DNA of 64,000 nt from contig NZ_JAHGAW010000005.1 in the NCBI RefSeq assembly GCF_018603885.1, positions 62,001 to 126,000 on the forward strand, in the 5' to 3' direction. A program made the position numbers and the translations under genes. This document shows positions 53,333 to 62,183 of this stretch, in pieces (within the stretch, counting starts at the first letter, position 1; every line of letters begins with the position of its first letter). A model generated the notes under the pieces. The model worked only from the letters and a program-made list of their open reading frames with translations, ran no database searches and was not told where the DNA came from. The stretch is from Sphingobium nicotianae (GTDB taxonomy: Bacteria; Pseudomonadota; Alphaproteobacteria; Sphingomonadales; Sphingomonadaceae).

Positions 53333-53785
53333 CTACAGCAGGAGCAGCGAAAGCGGGACGATCGTCCCCGCGACCAGCAGGATCACTGACGTGCGGCGCG
53401 TCGTGCGATTGACGAGCGCGATGGCCATGCCCAGCAGGGTGGAGATCATCAGGCCGATGGCGAGCAAAGCCACGAAGATCTTGAGCGGGAGCATCCATCC
53501 CTTTTTCGGCCCTGCCGGCTTGGGCGCTCCGGTCATCGGCGCCTGCGCCTTCCCATCCGGCGCGTGGCTCGCCTTTTCCGGTTTCGGCCGTGGCAGCGAC
53601 TGGTCCTTGTGGACGCTGGCCATCCAGACGATCCAGCCGGGCGGCGGTCCGCCATAGCCCTTTTCCTCCTGCAGCCGGAACGTCTGCAGCGCGCCGCTCA
53701 GGCTGAACAGCAGGATCGCGGGCGCCAGGAACAGGCCGACATAATGGTGGAGCTGGCGCAGGCGCCGCATCGTTCTTGCATTCAT
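53333..53785 (-). CDS. PepSY-associated membrane protein
   Basis: A 150-residue membrane protein with an N-terminal helix LRQLHHYVGLFLAPAILLFSLSGALQTF, the first membrane segment of the PepSY-TM family (with its HxxxG...SG pattern), a Pro/Lys-rich periplasmic loop (about 60-95) and two C-terminal helices (LPLKIFVALLAIGLMISTLLGMAIAL and TSVILLVAGTIVPLSLLLL). Full-length PepSY-TM proteins are larger and sometimes act as iron-siderophore reductases; this is a short form. Start at ATG 53785 excludes 12 non-conserved codons. Convergent with the HxlR gene. Confidence 0.8.
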   Translation of the reverse strand: MNARTMRRLRQLHHYVGLFLAPAILLFSLSGALQTFRLQEEKGYGGPPPGWIVWMASVHKDQSLPRPKPEKASHAPDGKAQAPMTGAPKPAGPKKGWMLPLKIFVALLAIGLMISTLLGMAIALVNRTTRRTSVILLVAGTIVPLSLLLL

Positions 53786-53942
53786 GGCTGCGCAATATGA
53801 CGGTCGTCCAAGCTTCGGCAAGTGCTCGCTTCAAGGTGTAAAATGCACAGCAGGTACGCCGGCATTCATTGCCCGATACCTGCGGGAGGCGTAGTTTCCC
53901 TGCGCCGGACGCGCGGTGTCCGGTGCGGTCCTGGGAGGGCTT

Positions 53943-54659
53943 ATGCTTCGGAAACTTGGTGCGGAATTTATCGGCACGGCCTGGCTCGTGCTGGGCGGAT
54001 GCGGTTCGGCGGTGTTGGCGGCGGCATTTCCCGGTCTCGGGATCGGCTTCGTCGGCGTGTCGCTGGCGTTCGGCCTGACGGTCGTCACCATGGCCTATGC
54101 GATCGGGCATGTCTCGGGCTGCCATCTCAATCCGGCGGTGTCGGTCGGCCTTTGGGCTGGCGGGCGCTTCAGCGCGAAGGAGTTGCCGGCCTATATCGCC
54201 GCGCAGGTGCTGGGCGGCATCGCTGGCGCGGCGCTGCTCTATCTTATCGCCAGCGGCAAGGCGGGCTTCGATCTGTCGGGCGGTTTCGCCAGCAACGGTT
54301 ATGCCGAGCATTCGCCGGGCGGCTTCTCGCTGGCGGCGAGCTTCCTCTGCGAAGTGGCGATGACCTTCGCCTTCCTCTTCGTGATCATGGGCGCGACGCA
54401 CGGATCGGCGCCGAAGGGCTTCGCACCGCTCGCGATCGGCCTGTGCCTCACGCTCATCCACCTGATCAGCATCCCGGTCACCAACACGTCGGTCAATCCG
54501 GCGCGTAGCACTGGGCCGGCGCTGCTGGTCGGCGGCTGGGCGATCCAGCAACTCTGGCTGTTCTGGCTCGCCCCACTCATCGGCGGCGCGCTCGGCGGCA
54601 TCGTCTATCGCTGGATCAGCGCGGATCAGCCAGCCCCCGTCGCGGTGGCCGGGGACTGA
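53943..54659 (+). CDS. aqpZ: Aquaporin Z (water channel)
   Basis: A 238-residue MIP-family channel with six helices and the two NPA boxes: HLNPAVS (Asn63-Pro64-Ala65) and SVNPARS (Asn185-Pro186-Ala187). Arg188 and His173 fit the narrow aromatic/arginine filter of water-selective AqpZ rather than glycerol facilitators. The ATG at 53943 follows GGGAGGG at good spacing; an upstream in-frame ATG at 53916 is less likely. The gene stands alone between a PepSY gene and a convergent VOC gene. Confidence 0.95.
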   Translation: MLRKLGAEFIGTAWLVLGGCGSAVLAAAFPGLGIGFVGVSLAFGLTVVTMAYAIGHVSGCHLNPAVSVGLWAGGRFSAKELPAYIAAQVLGGIAGAALLYLIASGKAGFDLSGGFASNGYAEHSPGGFSLAASFLCEVAMTFAFLFVIMGATHGSAPKGFAPLAIGLCLTLIHLISIPVTNTSVNPARSTGPALLVGGWAIQQLWLFWLAPLIGGALGGIVYRWISADQPAPVAVAGD

Positions 54660-54674
54660 GAGCGCTACCGGCGG

Positions 54675-55082
54675 TCAGTCCGGATCGGGCGCGCTGATCT
54701 CGACGCTGTCGGCCGACTTCCTGAACGGACCGTGATAGACGAACTCGATATTGTTGCCGTCGGGATCGAGCAGAAAAGCTGCATAATAGCCGGGATGATA
54801 ATCCCGCTCGCCGGGCGCGCCGTTGTCCCGGCCCCCGGCGGCGAGGCCCGCCTTGTGGCCGGCGTCGACCATTTCGCGATCGACCGCCTGGAACGCGAGA
54901 TGGATGCGCGAGCCTTGCTCGCCATGGTCGATCCACAGCTCGTCGGCTGCGAGATGATCGTCCGTCACCTGCGCTTCGATGCCGACCACGTCGAGCAGCG
55001 CCCTGTAGAAGCGCGCTGAAGCCGGGAAATCCGTCGCGCGGATATGGACATGATCGATCAGGCGGCCGCGATGCAATTTCAT
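54675..55082 (-). CDS. VOC-family (glyoxalase-like) protein
   Basis: A 135-residue VOC protein with metal-ligand candidates His12 (IDHVHIRATDFPASARFYRALL), a central His in RIHLAFQA and Glu in NNIEFVYHG, the general pattern of glyoxalase/bleomycin-resistance-like proteins. The central GHKAGLAAGGRDNGAPGERDYHPGYYAAFLLDPDGNNIE is typical of catechol-dioxygenase-like small members. The start at 55082 is the first ATG giving a complete domain; the open frame upstream is not conserved-looking. Function unknown. Confidence 0.82.
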   Translation of the reverse strand: MKLHRGRLIDHVHIRATDFPASARFYRALLDVVGIEAQVTDDHLAADELWIDHGEQGSRIHLAFQAVDREMVDAGHKAGLAAGGRDNGAPGERDYHPGYYAAFLLDPDGNNIEFVYHGPFRKSADSVEISAPDPD

Positions 55083-55263
55083 GGCGGAACTTCCAGGAGA
55101 GGTCTGCACGCAACGAGAGACAAGCGAGGCGGTTCCGTACCACCGCCCCGTTCCCGCGCTACCCGGTGCTCCTGCTTTCGCAGGAGCACTGATTGCTTCA
55201 ATCCAAATGGAATAAACTCTCGGAGCCCCGGCCGTTCTGATGAGCCACCGGTCGGGTCTGCCT

Positions 55264-56817
55264 TTAACCTGCCGGCTTGCTGCAGGCGAAGCTTCCGGCG
55301 CGCTTCTCGTCGCCGCCCGTATAGCGCGCATAGCTCGGATAGGGGCAGAGCGGGCGCTGGTCGGGATCGGGGCCGCGCCGGCTGGCGGTGATCGCCTCGG
55401 GCGCCTTGCCGGTCTCGACCCAGTCGACCAGCGACGAGAGCATGTCGAACTGGTCGAAGCTGTTGCCGCCCGCACAGTGCAGCATGCCCGGCACCATGTA
55501 GAAGCGGCTGGCATCGGTGAACGCCTTGCCATTGTCCTTCGCCGCGCGCTCATAATAGTCCCAGGTCGCGAAGGGCGAGAACCAGAAGTCCGAGACGCCG
55601 TGATAGAAGATGATCTTCCCGCCGCGGTCGAGATAGGTGTTGAGGTTGGTCCAATAATTGGTGTCGGTCAGCCGCTGCTGCGCATTGTTGCGGATGTCGT
55701 GGATGCGCGCGTCAAGATCGATGCTGGTCGCCTGGCTCGGCGGGCCGAGCGGGCCGGGAATGCCGGAGGGCAGATAGCCCATCGGCGTCGCGACGATGCC
55801 GGTATCATAGGGCACCGGCGCATAGATCGGATAGCCCGCCTTGTCCTTCGGTCCCTTGAAGCCCTCGACCAGCGCGTTGACCTGCCCGGCGCTCAGGCAC
55901 CCGTCCTGCTTGCCGCGCTTGCACTGAAGCAGCCTGGCATCGAAGCGGCACTGCGCCACGGCTTCGATCATGCCGTCCTTGAGGCCATCGATCCCGTCGC
56001 ACTGCGCGAGCAGCCCGTCGAGGATGGTCTTGCGATCGGCTGCGGTCAGGACTTGAGCCAGAATGGGCTTGCCGTCCTTGTCCCGGGGCGCGGCCTGGTT
56101 GAACAGCACGGTGGTGAACTCGACGCCGAGATTGGAATCGCCCGTGCGCATCGCCGGAGCGCCGACGATGATGCCGTCGAACAGCTCGGGATAACGCTGC
56201 GAGGCGAGCATGCCTTCGCGCCCGCCGGTGGAGCAACCGGTCATGTAGCTGTGCGCGACCGGCCTGCCATAATAAGTGGCCGAAATCTGCTTGCCGAGCA
56301 GGGCGACGGTGCGGACCGAGGTTTCGGCGAAGTCGAGCGTCGCACGCTGGTCGGCCATGAAGCTGTTATCGAACACCGGTCCCTTATGGCCGCTGTCGTG
56401 CGAGAGCACCGCGAAGCCGCGCGCGAGGGCGGGAGTCCCACCCGCCGCGACCGGGCCGATCGGCGGCGCAACGCTGCCATTGAGGCCGCCGCCGCCCATC
56501 AGCAGGAAGCGGCCGTTCCAGTCGTCAGGCAGCGCCAGCGCGAAGCCGATGCCGTAGCGCTTGCCGTCCTTGCCAGTGCGGTCATTGATGATGCCTTCGA
56601 CCTTGCAATGGCCGGGGAGGGGGATGGACTGCGCGGCCTGGCCCGGCGCGGCGGGCAGGGCCATCGGGCCGGCCGCGACATGCACGGCGGCGCTGATCCG
56701 GACGTCCGCCCCAAAGGCCTGGTTGGCGAGGGCGGTGCATTTGTCCTGGGCATGCGCGGCGCCCGGCAGAGCGGCCGTGCCGACGAGCAGGGCCAGAGCG
56801 ATCAGTTTCTTCGGCAT
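55264..56817 (-). CDS. Tannase/feruloyl-esterase-family hydrolase, exported
   Basis: A 517-residue serine hydrolase of the tannase/feruloyl esterase family. Signal peptide 1-23 (AAHAQ). Nucleophile Ser196 in GCSTGGR and catalytic His in PGMLHCAGG; the flanking Cys195 and the Cys after the His form the disulfide that ties the triad in this family. It would release ferulate, gallate or a related phenolic acid from esters in the periplasm or outside. Supply of ferulate to FerA/FerB is a natural inference. A structured palindromic element lies upstream. Confidence 0.88.
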   Translation of the reverse strand: MPKKLIALALLVGTAALPGAAHAQDKCTALANQAFGADVRISAAVHVAAGPMALPAAPGQAAQSIPLPGHCKVEGIINDRTGKDGKRYGIGFALALPDDWNGRFLLMGGGGLNGSVAPPIGPVAAGGTPALARGFAVLSHDSGHKGPVFDNSFMADQRATLDFAETSVRTVALLGKQISATYYGRPVAHSYMTGCSTGGREGMLASQRYPELFDGIIVGAPAMRTGDSNLGVEFTTVLFNQAAPRDKDGKPILAQVLTAADRKTILDGLLAQCDGIDGLKDGMIEAVAQCRFDARLLQCKRGKQDGCLSAGQVNALVEGFKGPKDKAGYPIYAPVPYDTGIVATPMGYLPSGIPGPLGPPSQATSIDLDARIHDIRNNAQQRLTDTNYWTNLNTYLDRGGKIIFYHGVSDFWFSPFATWDYYERAAKDNGKAFTDASRFYMVPGMLHCAGGNSFDQFDMLSSLVDWVETGKAPEAITASRRGPDPDQRPLCPYPSYARYTGGDEKRAGSFACSKPAG

Positions 56818-56841
56818 GTCTCTCTCCTATCCTTTATAAAG

Positions 56842-56996
56842 CCCCTCCCCTTCAGGGGAGGGGTTGGGGTGGGGAATGCTGCGTTGCAGATCGCTGCGCG
56901 ACACCCACCCAGCATCAGGTAAATAGCGCCCCGTGCTATTTAGGTCATGCCGGGGGCATGACCGACCTGATGCTCCCTCCCTCGAAAGGGAGGGGT
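56842..56996. repeat. Palindromic element with predicted three-way junction
   Basis: Between SDR and tannase-family genes. Outer hairpin CCCCTCCC-CTTCAG-GGGAGGGG region at 56842-56863 and GGGAGGGG at 56987-56994. Inside, 9-base arms GCATCAGGT (56912-56920) and ACCTGATGC (56965-56973) enclose two perfect hairpins: AAATAGC-GCCCCGT-GCTATTT (56921-56941) and GGTCATGCC-GGG-GGCATGACC (56943-56963). Confidence 0.85.
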
Positions 56997-57006
56997 GATC
57001 AAGGCC

Positions 57007-57930
57007 TCACGTCAGATCATTGATCGAAATCTTCGCCCCTTCCAGCGCGGCCTTGTTCGCCGCCCGGCGCAGCCGCTCCACCTCCAGCCGCTCGGGTGGG
57101 GCGACCTCGTCCGGCAGCGCGGCGAGGCTGGTTTCGTAAATATCCTTGAAGTCCTCGGCGAACTCGGGATGCGTGAAGATCAGCCCGCGATTCTCGGTCA
57201 TCCCTCGCAATATCTTCTCACCCGCCTCGAGCGGGTCCATGCCGTTGGCGAAGATCGAGGCGAAATTGTGCAGTTCCCCTTCATCGACCGGCGCGAAGCC
57301 GCTGCCCGCGAAACCCTCCGGCCGCTTGAGCGCGCTGAGCCCTGCGTCGGTCGCGACCAGCGCGGGACAGACGAGCGACACGCCGATACCATAAGGCACG
57401 AGATTGTAGCGCAGCGATTCCGTGAGGCCGCGCACCGCGAACTTGCTCGCCGTGTAGATGCCCGCCTGCGGCCCCGAGAGATAGGCGGCCATGCTGGCGA
57501 CGTTGACGACATGGCCGCCTTCGCCGGTCGCCTTGATCTTGGGCAGGAAGGAGACGAGGCCGTTGACCACCCCGCCGAAATTCACCCCCATGATCCAGTC
57601 ATAATCGGCATAGCTCGCCTCGTCGGTCGGGCCGAACACCGAGACGCCGGCATTGTTGACCAGCACATGGCATTTGTCGAAATGATCGATGACTTTGTCT
57701 GCGGCGACAGCGAAGGCGTCGCGGTCCGTGACGTCGAGCTTGATCCACAGCGGCACCTCGCGGCCGCGCTCCTCGAACCAGGATGTGCAGCGCGCGCGTT
57801 GCGCTTCGTCGCGGTAGGAGAGGGCCAGGCGCATGCCCGCATTGCTGAACGCGCGGGCGACGCCGAAGCCGATGCCCGTCCCCGCGCCGGTGATGAAGGC
57901 GACCTTGCCGGCCCAGTCCGCAGTGCTCAC
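57007..57930 (-). CDS. Short-chain dehydrogenase/reductase
   Basis: A 307-residue SDR: TGAGTGIG cofactor loop, LVNNAGVS, catalytic Ser in NVASMAAYLSG and Tyr-x-x-x-Lys in YTASK. A basic/neutral residue after strand 2 (LSYRDEAQ) leaves NADP possible. The C-terminal extension (about 245-307, HPEFAEDFKDIYETSLAALPDEVAPPERLEVERLRRAANKAALEG) is longer than in most SDRs and resembles the group acting on aromatic diols in sphingomonads. Divergent from the LdpA-like gene (74-base gap), so the two may work on the same compound. Confidence 0.86.
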   Translation of the reverse strand: MSTADWAGKVAFITGAGTGIGFGVARAFSNAGMRLALSYRDEAQRARCTSWFEERGREVPLWIKLDVTDRDAFAVAADKVIDHFDKCHVLVNNAGVSVFGPTDEASYADYDWIMGVNFGGVVNGLVSFLPKIKATGEGGHVVNVASMAAYLSGPQAGIYTASKFAVRGLTESLRYNLVPYGIGVSLVCPALVATDAGLSALKRPEGFAGSGFAPVDEGELHNFASIFANGMDPLEAGEKILRGMTENRGLIFTHPEFAEDFKDIYETSLAALPDEVAPPERLEVERLRRAANKAALEGAKISINDLT

Positions 57931-58004
57931 GATGACTTTTTCCTCTCGCTCAAGCCGATTTCCTTTGTTAGCGCCTCATACAACTTAGGAGAGAGGAGTC
58001 GAAC

Positions 58005-58733
58005 ATGTCTGACGTGGAAACCCGCCTGGCTGATCTGGAAAGGAAGGTCCAGGAGCTGGAGGATATCAACGCGATACGGCGGCTCCAATGGGCTTATGGC
58101 TATTATATCGATTATAACCGTCCGGAGGAGGTCGCGGGCCTTTTCGCCAGGGACGGCGTGGTCGTGTTCCTGTCCGGCGAATATGTCGGATATGAAGGGG
58201 TTATGCGCCTTTACGGCACCTGGTTCCAGAACCTCTTTACCGGCGGCAAGCGCGGCCCGATCCACGGCCTGCTGCTCGACCATTTCCAGCTGCAGGACGT
58301 CATCAGCATCGCGCCCGACGGGCAGACCGCCAAGGGGCGTTTCCGCGGCATCCTGGCAGGGGGCTGGCATGACGACGTGCTCAAGGACAAGCCCGCCGAA
58401 GTGCCGCAGCAATTCTGGGAGTCCGGCATCTACGAGAATGACTATGTCAAGGAAGACGGCGTCTGGAAGATCAAGCGGCTCGACTATATGATGCAGTGGC
58501 AGGGCGACTATGAGACGGGCTGGGCGCATACGGTCGCGCACCTCCAGCCCGCCGTCGTCTGCTATCCCGAAAACCCGGACGGCCCGGACCGCATCCTGCC
58601 CGAGAAGGAAGTGCGCCAGACCTGGCCGCACCGCTACGAGGTGCCGATGAGCTTCGCCCATCCGGTGCTCGGCAAGGCGTTTGCGGTCGAGAATTTCACG
58701 CCCATGATGACCAAGAAGGGGCGTCTGGGGTGA
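58005..58733 (+). CDS. NTF2-fold protein resembling LdpA/PcfL gamma-formaldehyde lyases
   Basis: A 242-residue NTF2-fold protein with an N-terminal coiled stretch (ETRLADLERKVQELED) and the fold core IRRLQWAYGYYIDYNRPEEVAGLFARDGVVVFLSGEYVGYEGVMRLY, HGLLLDHFQLQDVISIAPDGQTAKGRFR, then WKIKRLDYMMQWQGDYETGWAHT. In Novosphingobium and SYK-6, NTF2-fold enzymes LdpA and PcfL remove the gamma carbon of diarylpropane or phenylcoumaran lignin dimers as formaldehyde without a cofactor, making stilbenes for LSD enzymes. Length and architecture fit; specificity is inferred. Divergent from an SDR gene. Confidence 0.75.
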   Translation: MSDVETRLADLERKVQELEDINAIRRLQWAYGYYIDYNRPEEVAGLFARDGVVVFLSGEYVGYEGVMRLYGTWFQNLFTGGKRGPIHGLLLDHFQLQDVISIAPDGQTAKGRFRGILAGGWHDDVLKDKPAEVPQQFWESGIYENDYVKEDGVWKIKRLDYMMQWQGDYETGWAHTVAHLQPAVVCYPENPDGPDRILPEKEVRQTWPHRYEVPMSFAHPVLGKAFAVENFTPMMTKKGRLG

Positions 58734-58771
58734 AGCGCCTGCGCAAGATTAGGTAGGCCGCGCGCCCTAAC

Positions 58772-58849
58772 CGTCACCCCAGCGAAAGCTGGGGTCTCAG
58801 GCGGTGGGGGCGCGCTGCAGGCGAGACCCCAGCTTTCGCTGGGGTGACG
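58772..58849. repeat. REP-like inverted repeat
   Basis: Perfect 27-base arms 58772-58798 and 58823-58849, each containing the hairpin CCCCAGC-GAAA-GCTGGGG or its mirror. It ends 17 bases before the next gene, so it overlaps its promoter/leader. Confidence 0.88.
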
Positions 58850-58866
58850 AAGGGGAGGAAAGAGGA

Positions 58867-59319
58867 ATGGCACCGAAATGGATCCTGGTCGCGTTCGCCC
58901 TGTCGGCCATCACCGCGCCAGCCCCCGCCGCGGACACCAAATGCGGCATGACCGCCGTCGAGATCGTCACCAAATTCAGCCAACTCTTCTTCGTCGAGAA
59001 GAAATGGCGCGAGGCGTTCATGACCTACGTCGCCGAGGATTATACGCAGCATAATCCCATGGCGCAGGACGGGCGCGAGGACGCGCTGCGGCATCTCGGC
59101 CCGATCTTCGATGCCAATCCGGACCTCAGGATCGAGATCAAGCAGATCTTCGGCGACGAGAGCCGCGTCGCGGTCCATTATCTCTCGGTGATGAAGCCGG
59201 GTGCGCGGGGCTCCGCCGCGGTGGACATGTTCCGCGTCAAGGATTGCAAGATCGTCGAGCATTGGGACGTGATCCAGCCGATGCCGGTGAAATCAGCGAA
59301 TCCGCATCCGATGTTCTGA
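58867..59319 (+). CDS. Exported NTF2-fold (SnoaL-like) protein
   Basis: A 150-residue protein with a signal peptide (MAPKWILVAFALSAITAPAPAAD) and a SnoaL-like core: VTKFSQLFFVEKKWREAFMTYVAEDYTQHNPMAQDGREDALRHL, FDANPDLRIEIKQIFGDESRVAVHYLSV, AVDMFRVKDCKIVEHWDVIQPMP. The HNP and EHWDVIQ segments mark the ester-cyclase/SnoaL group common in the periplasm of proteobacteria; catalytic role unknown. Start at ATG 58867 follows GGAGGAAAGAGG. A palindromic repeat ends just upstream. Confidence 0.85.
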   Translation: MAPKWILVAFALSAITAPAPAADTKCGMTAVEIVTKFSQLFFVEKKWREAFMTYVAEDYTQHNPMAQDGREDALRHLGPIFDANPDLRIEIKQIFGDESRVAVHYLSVMKPGARGSAAVDMFRVKDCKIVEHWDVIQPMPVKSANPHPMF

Positions 59320-59666
59320 GCTGGACTGACGCCACCCCCGGGGACGGCGAGGTCGCGATATACGACCGGATGGACCTCCCGACCGAGCGCGAGGCCATCT
59401 TGATGCAGCATCATGCCCAGCAGGCATTTCGCTTACCGCAATAGCTATGCAGGATAGCTATATAGGTAGGAATTGATGCATTTGTCCCACAGTGAATGAT
59501 GGAAAAATGCTTCTTATCCGGTGCTGATCGCACATAACGTTGATCATGTCCGATTTGCCCGGCTATAGCATGCGGGCGGCATGAATCGTGGGACGCGGCT
59601 GGCGTCATAAAATCCGGACATGCGGCGAACGAGAACAAGGCGTTATCCAGGAGAGGAGCCCTTCGC
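59320..59666. other. Promoter region of the TonB receptor, no gene seen
   Basis: 347 bases without a credible gene. AT-rich from about 59440 to 59530. It contains the palindrome at 59441-59461 and, near the end, the ribosome site CAGGAGAGGAG of the receptor gene. Confidence 0.6.
59441..59461. promoter_or_regulatory. FerC-type operator candidate upstream of a TonB receptor
   Basis: Perfect inverted repeat with 8-base arms ATAGCTAT around GCAGG. Its core GCTATGCAGGATAGC differs by one base from the core of the ferC-ferB palindrome at 14913-14929. It lies about 206 bases before the receptor start, in an AT-rich stretch. Confidence 0.7.
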
Positions 59667-62165
59667 ATGAATCCCAAGAGCATTTCTGCCCGCAGTTTCC
59701 TGTGCGCGGCGTCGATGTCGGCGCTCGCGCTCGGCCATGCCGCGCCATCATTTGCGCAGCAGGCGCCCGCCGATGATCAGGCGGCGGCCACCAGCGCGGA
59801 CGACACGAACCGCGACATCGTCGTCACCGCCCAGTTCCGCTCGCAGCGCCTGCAGGATACGCCACTCGCGATCACAGCCGTGGACGCCGCGACGCTTGAG
59901 GCGAAGAGCCAGACCAACCTGGCGCAGGTCGGCGATTCCGCGCCAAACGTGAGCCTCAAGCCGCAAGGTGCCTCGTTCGGTCCTTCCGTCGCGGTCTCCA
60001 TCCGCGGCATCGGCCAGGGCGACTTCAACCCCGCCTATGAGCCGGGCGTCGGCATTTATATCGACGATGTCTATTATCCCCAGCTGATCGGCGCCGTGTT
60101 CGATCTGCTCGATCTCGACCGGGTCGAGATTCTGCGCGGCCCGCAGGGCACGCTGTCGGGCCGCAATTCGGAAGGCGGCTCGATCAAGATGTTCTCCAAG
60201 AAGCCGTCGGGTGAGAATAGCGGCTTTCTGGAAGGCACGTTCGGCAGCCGTCAGCGCATCGGCCTTCGCGGTGGCATCAACTACCAGCTCACCGACAGCC
60301 TGTCCGGCCGTATCTCCGGGGTTTACAAGCATCAGAACGGCTATGTCGATCAGCTCGATTTCGGCTGCGTCTATCCGGCGGGCGGCCCGGCGACGTTCAA
60401 GGCGAATGACGGAACCACAAAGCAGGTGAATCCCACCGGCGGCATTCCCGCTCTCCAGCCGGCCGGCAGTTGCCGCATCGCGCGCCTTGGCGAGGTTGGC
60501 TATCAGGCCATTCGCAGCGCCCTGCGCTACAATCCGTCCAGCGACATCGATATCAACTTCACCGCCGAATATGTTCATGACGAGCATACCGCGGCCGGCG
60601 AAGTACTCGCCGCGACGGATCTGATCAACAATGGCAACACGAACATCGGCGGCGTGCCGTACGACAATCGCTTCATCTGCGGCAAATTCTGCAACTTCTC
60701 GTCTTACTCCTCACCGGCGATAACCTACCAGGGTGTTGCCGTGCCCCCGGGCGGCGTGCCGCTGCTGGCGACGCAGCGCAGCAATCGCAGCAGCTATGAC
60801 GGCTATAACCTGGCGATGAACGCGCATTTCGCGCTCAATGACATGTTCAGCATCGACAATATCCTGGCCTATCAGCACTGGATATCGGACTTCGGCGTCG
60901 ACGACGATCTTTCGCCGATCGCGCTGTCGGGCGGTTCCAACCATCTGACCCACTATAACTGGAGCGAGGAGCTGCGGCTCAACGTCAAGGTGAACGAGGC
61001 GATCGGGCTGGTGCTCGGCGGTTATTACTTCAAGCAGCAGACCAATTATTTTTCCTATCAGGACCTGCGCTACATCAACACCAGCAACGGCACCTATGCG
61101 GCGCCCGGGCTCGGCGTCTTCCCCCTGCAGTTCGTTCAGCCCGACCAGACTCCCGCCGACGCAAAGGCGCTGTTCGCCAATGCCAGCTGGGAAATCGTTC
61201 CCAATCTGACTTTCAACGGCGGCGTGCGTTACACCGAGGAGAGCAAGCAGTATCGCTACGCCCGCCTGTACCCGAATGGCGGCATCAATCCATTCCTCGA
61301 TCCGGTCGGCGCGGCGAACGGTGCCGGTGCCCCCGGCGCGTTGACCGGCTTGGTCGCCAATTATGAAGGCAGCCGGTGGGACTGGCGCGCGGCGATCGAC
61401 TATCGTTTTTCACCCGAGCTGATGGCCTATGCCAGCTACTCGACCGGCTTCAAGGGCGGTGGCACCAATCCGCGGCCATTCTATGCCAGCCAGGCGATCA
61501 GCTTCAATCCGGAGGTGCTGACCAACTATGAAGCGGGCATCAAGTCGGACCTGTTCGGTCGCAAGCTGCGGCTCAACCTGACCGCCTTCTACGGCAAGCT
61601 CAAGAATGCGCAGATCGGCGTGTCGGTCTGCCCGGACGGCACGACGCCGTGCGCCGCGCTCGTCAACGCGGGCGATGCGGAGGAGAAGGGCTTCGAGGTG
61701 GAAACGACGCTGCGGCCGGTTCAGGGCCTGAGCATCGACGGATCGCTGAGCTATATCGACTTCAAATATACGCGGCTCTCGCCCGCTGTGACCACGACGG
61801 CGCTGACCGATCCTCGTGCTGGCCTGCCGACCTGGAAGTGGACGCTCGGCGCCCAGTATGAGCTTCCGGTCGACAATATCGGCTCGTTCACGGCGCGCGT
61901 GGACGCCAATTATCAGGACAAGACCTATACCGGCAGCAAATATCTGACCGTGCCGCAATATATCGGCGCTTACACGGTCGTGAACGCCCGGCTGACCTGG
62001 CGCAATCCTGCTCGTGACCTGTCGGCCTCGCTCGAAGTGACCAACCTGGGCGACGAATATTATTACGTCACCCTGTTCGATCTTCGCGGCGCTGGCGCCG
62101 GTCTCGACAAGGCACAGCCGGGCCGTCCGCGCGAATGGGCGGTGACGATCAAGAAGAACTTCTGA
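59667..62165 (+). CDS. TonB-dependent outer-membrane receptor
   Basis: An 832-residue receptor with a signal peptide (about 1-31, ends PSFAQ), plug domain (DIVVTAQFRSQRLQDTPLAITAVDAATLEAK; YIDDVYYPQLIGAVFDLLDLDRVEILRGPQGTLSGRNSEGGSIKMFSKKP) and barrel with STGFKGGGTNPRPF and the terminal KKNF. No STN domain. It is a close paralogue of the receptor at 30900-33419. A ferC-type palindrome upstream suggests control by the ferulate regulator, hence uptake of a hydroxycinnamate or a lignin dimer; the flavoprotein gene follows 193 bases downstream. Confidence 0.93.
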   Translation: MNPKSISARSFLCAASMSALALGHAAPSFAQQAPADDQAAATSADDTNRDIVVTAQFRSQRLQDTPLAITAVDAATLEAKSQTNLAQVGDSAPNVSLKPQGASFGPSVAVSIRGIGQGDFNPAYEPGVGIYIDDVYYPQLIGAVFDLLDLDRVEILRGPQGTLSGRNSEGGSIKMFSKKPSGENSGFLEGTFGSRQRIGLRGGINYQLTDSLSGRISGVYKHQNGYVDQLDFGCVYPAGGPATFKANDGTTKQVNPTGGIPALQPAGSCRIARLGEVGYQAIRSALRYNPSSDIDINFTAEYVHDEHTAAGEVLAATDLINNGNTNIGGVPYDNRFICGKFCNFSSYSSPAITYQGVAVPPGGVPLLATQRSNRSSYDGYNLAMNAHFALNDMFSIDNILAYQHWISDFGVDDDLSPIALSGGSNHLTHYNWSEELRLNVKVNEAIGLVLGGYYFKQQTNYFSYQDLRYINTSNGTYAAPGLGVFPLQFVQPDQTPADAKALFANASWEIVPNLTFNGGVRYTEESKQYRYARLYPNGGINPFLDPVGAANGAGAPGALTGLVANYEGSRWDWRAAIDYRFSPELMAYASYSTGFKGGGTNPRPFYASQAISFNPEVLTNYEAGIKSDLFGRKLRLNLTAFYGKLKNAQIGVSVCPDGTTPCAALVNAGDAEEKGFEVETTLRPVQGLSIDGSLSYIDFKYTRLSPAVTTTALTDPRAGLPTWKWTLGAQYELPVDNIGSFTARVDANYQDKTYTGSKYLTVPQYIGAYTVVNARLTWRNPARDLSASLEVTNLGDEYYYVTLFDLRGAGAGLDKAQPGRPREWAVTIKKNF

Positions 62166-62183
62166 TCATATCGGAAAAAGGGG

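Noticed and set aside
55083..55553. N-terminal extension of the VOC protein at 54675
   Set aside because: The extension is Arg/Ala-rich shadow of the tannase-family gene and crosses a palindromic repeat.
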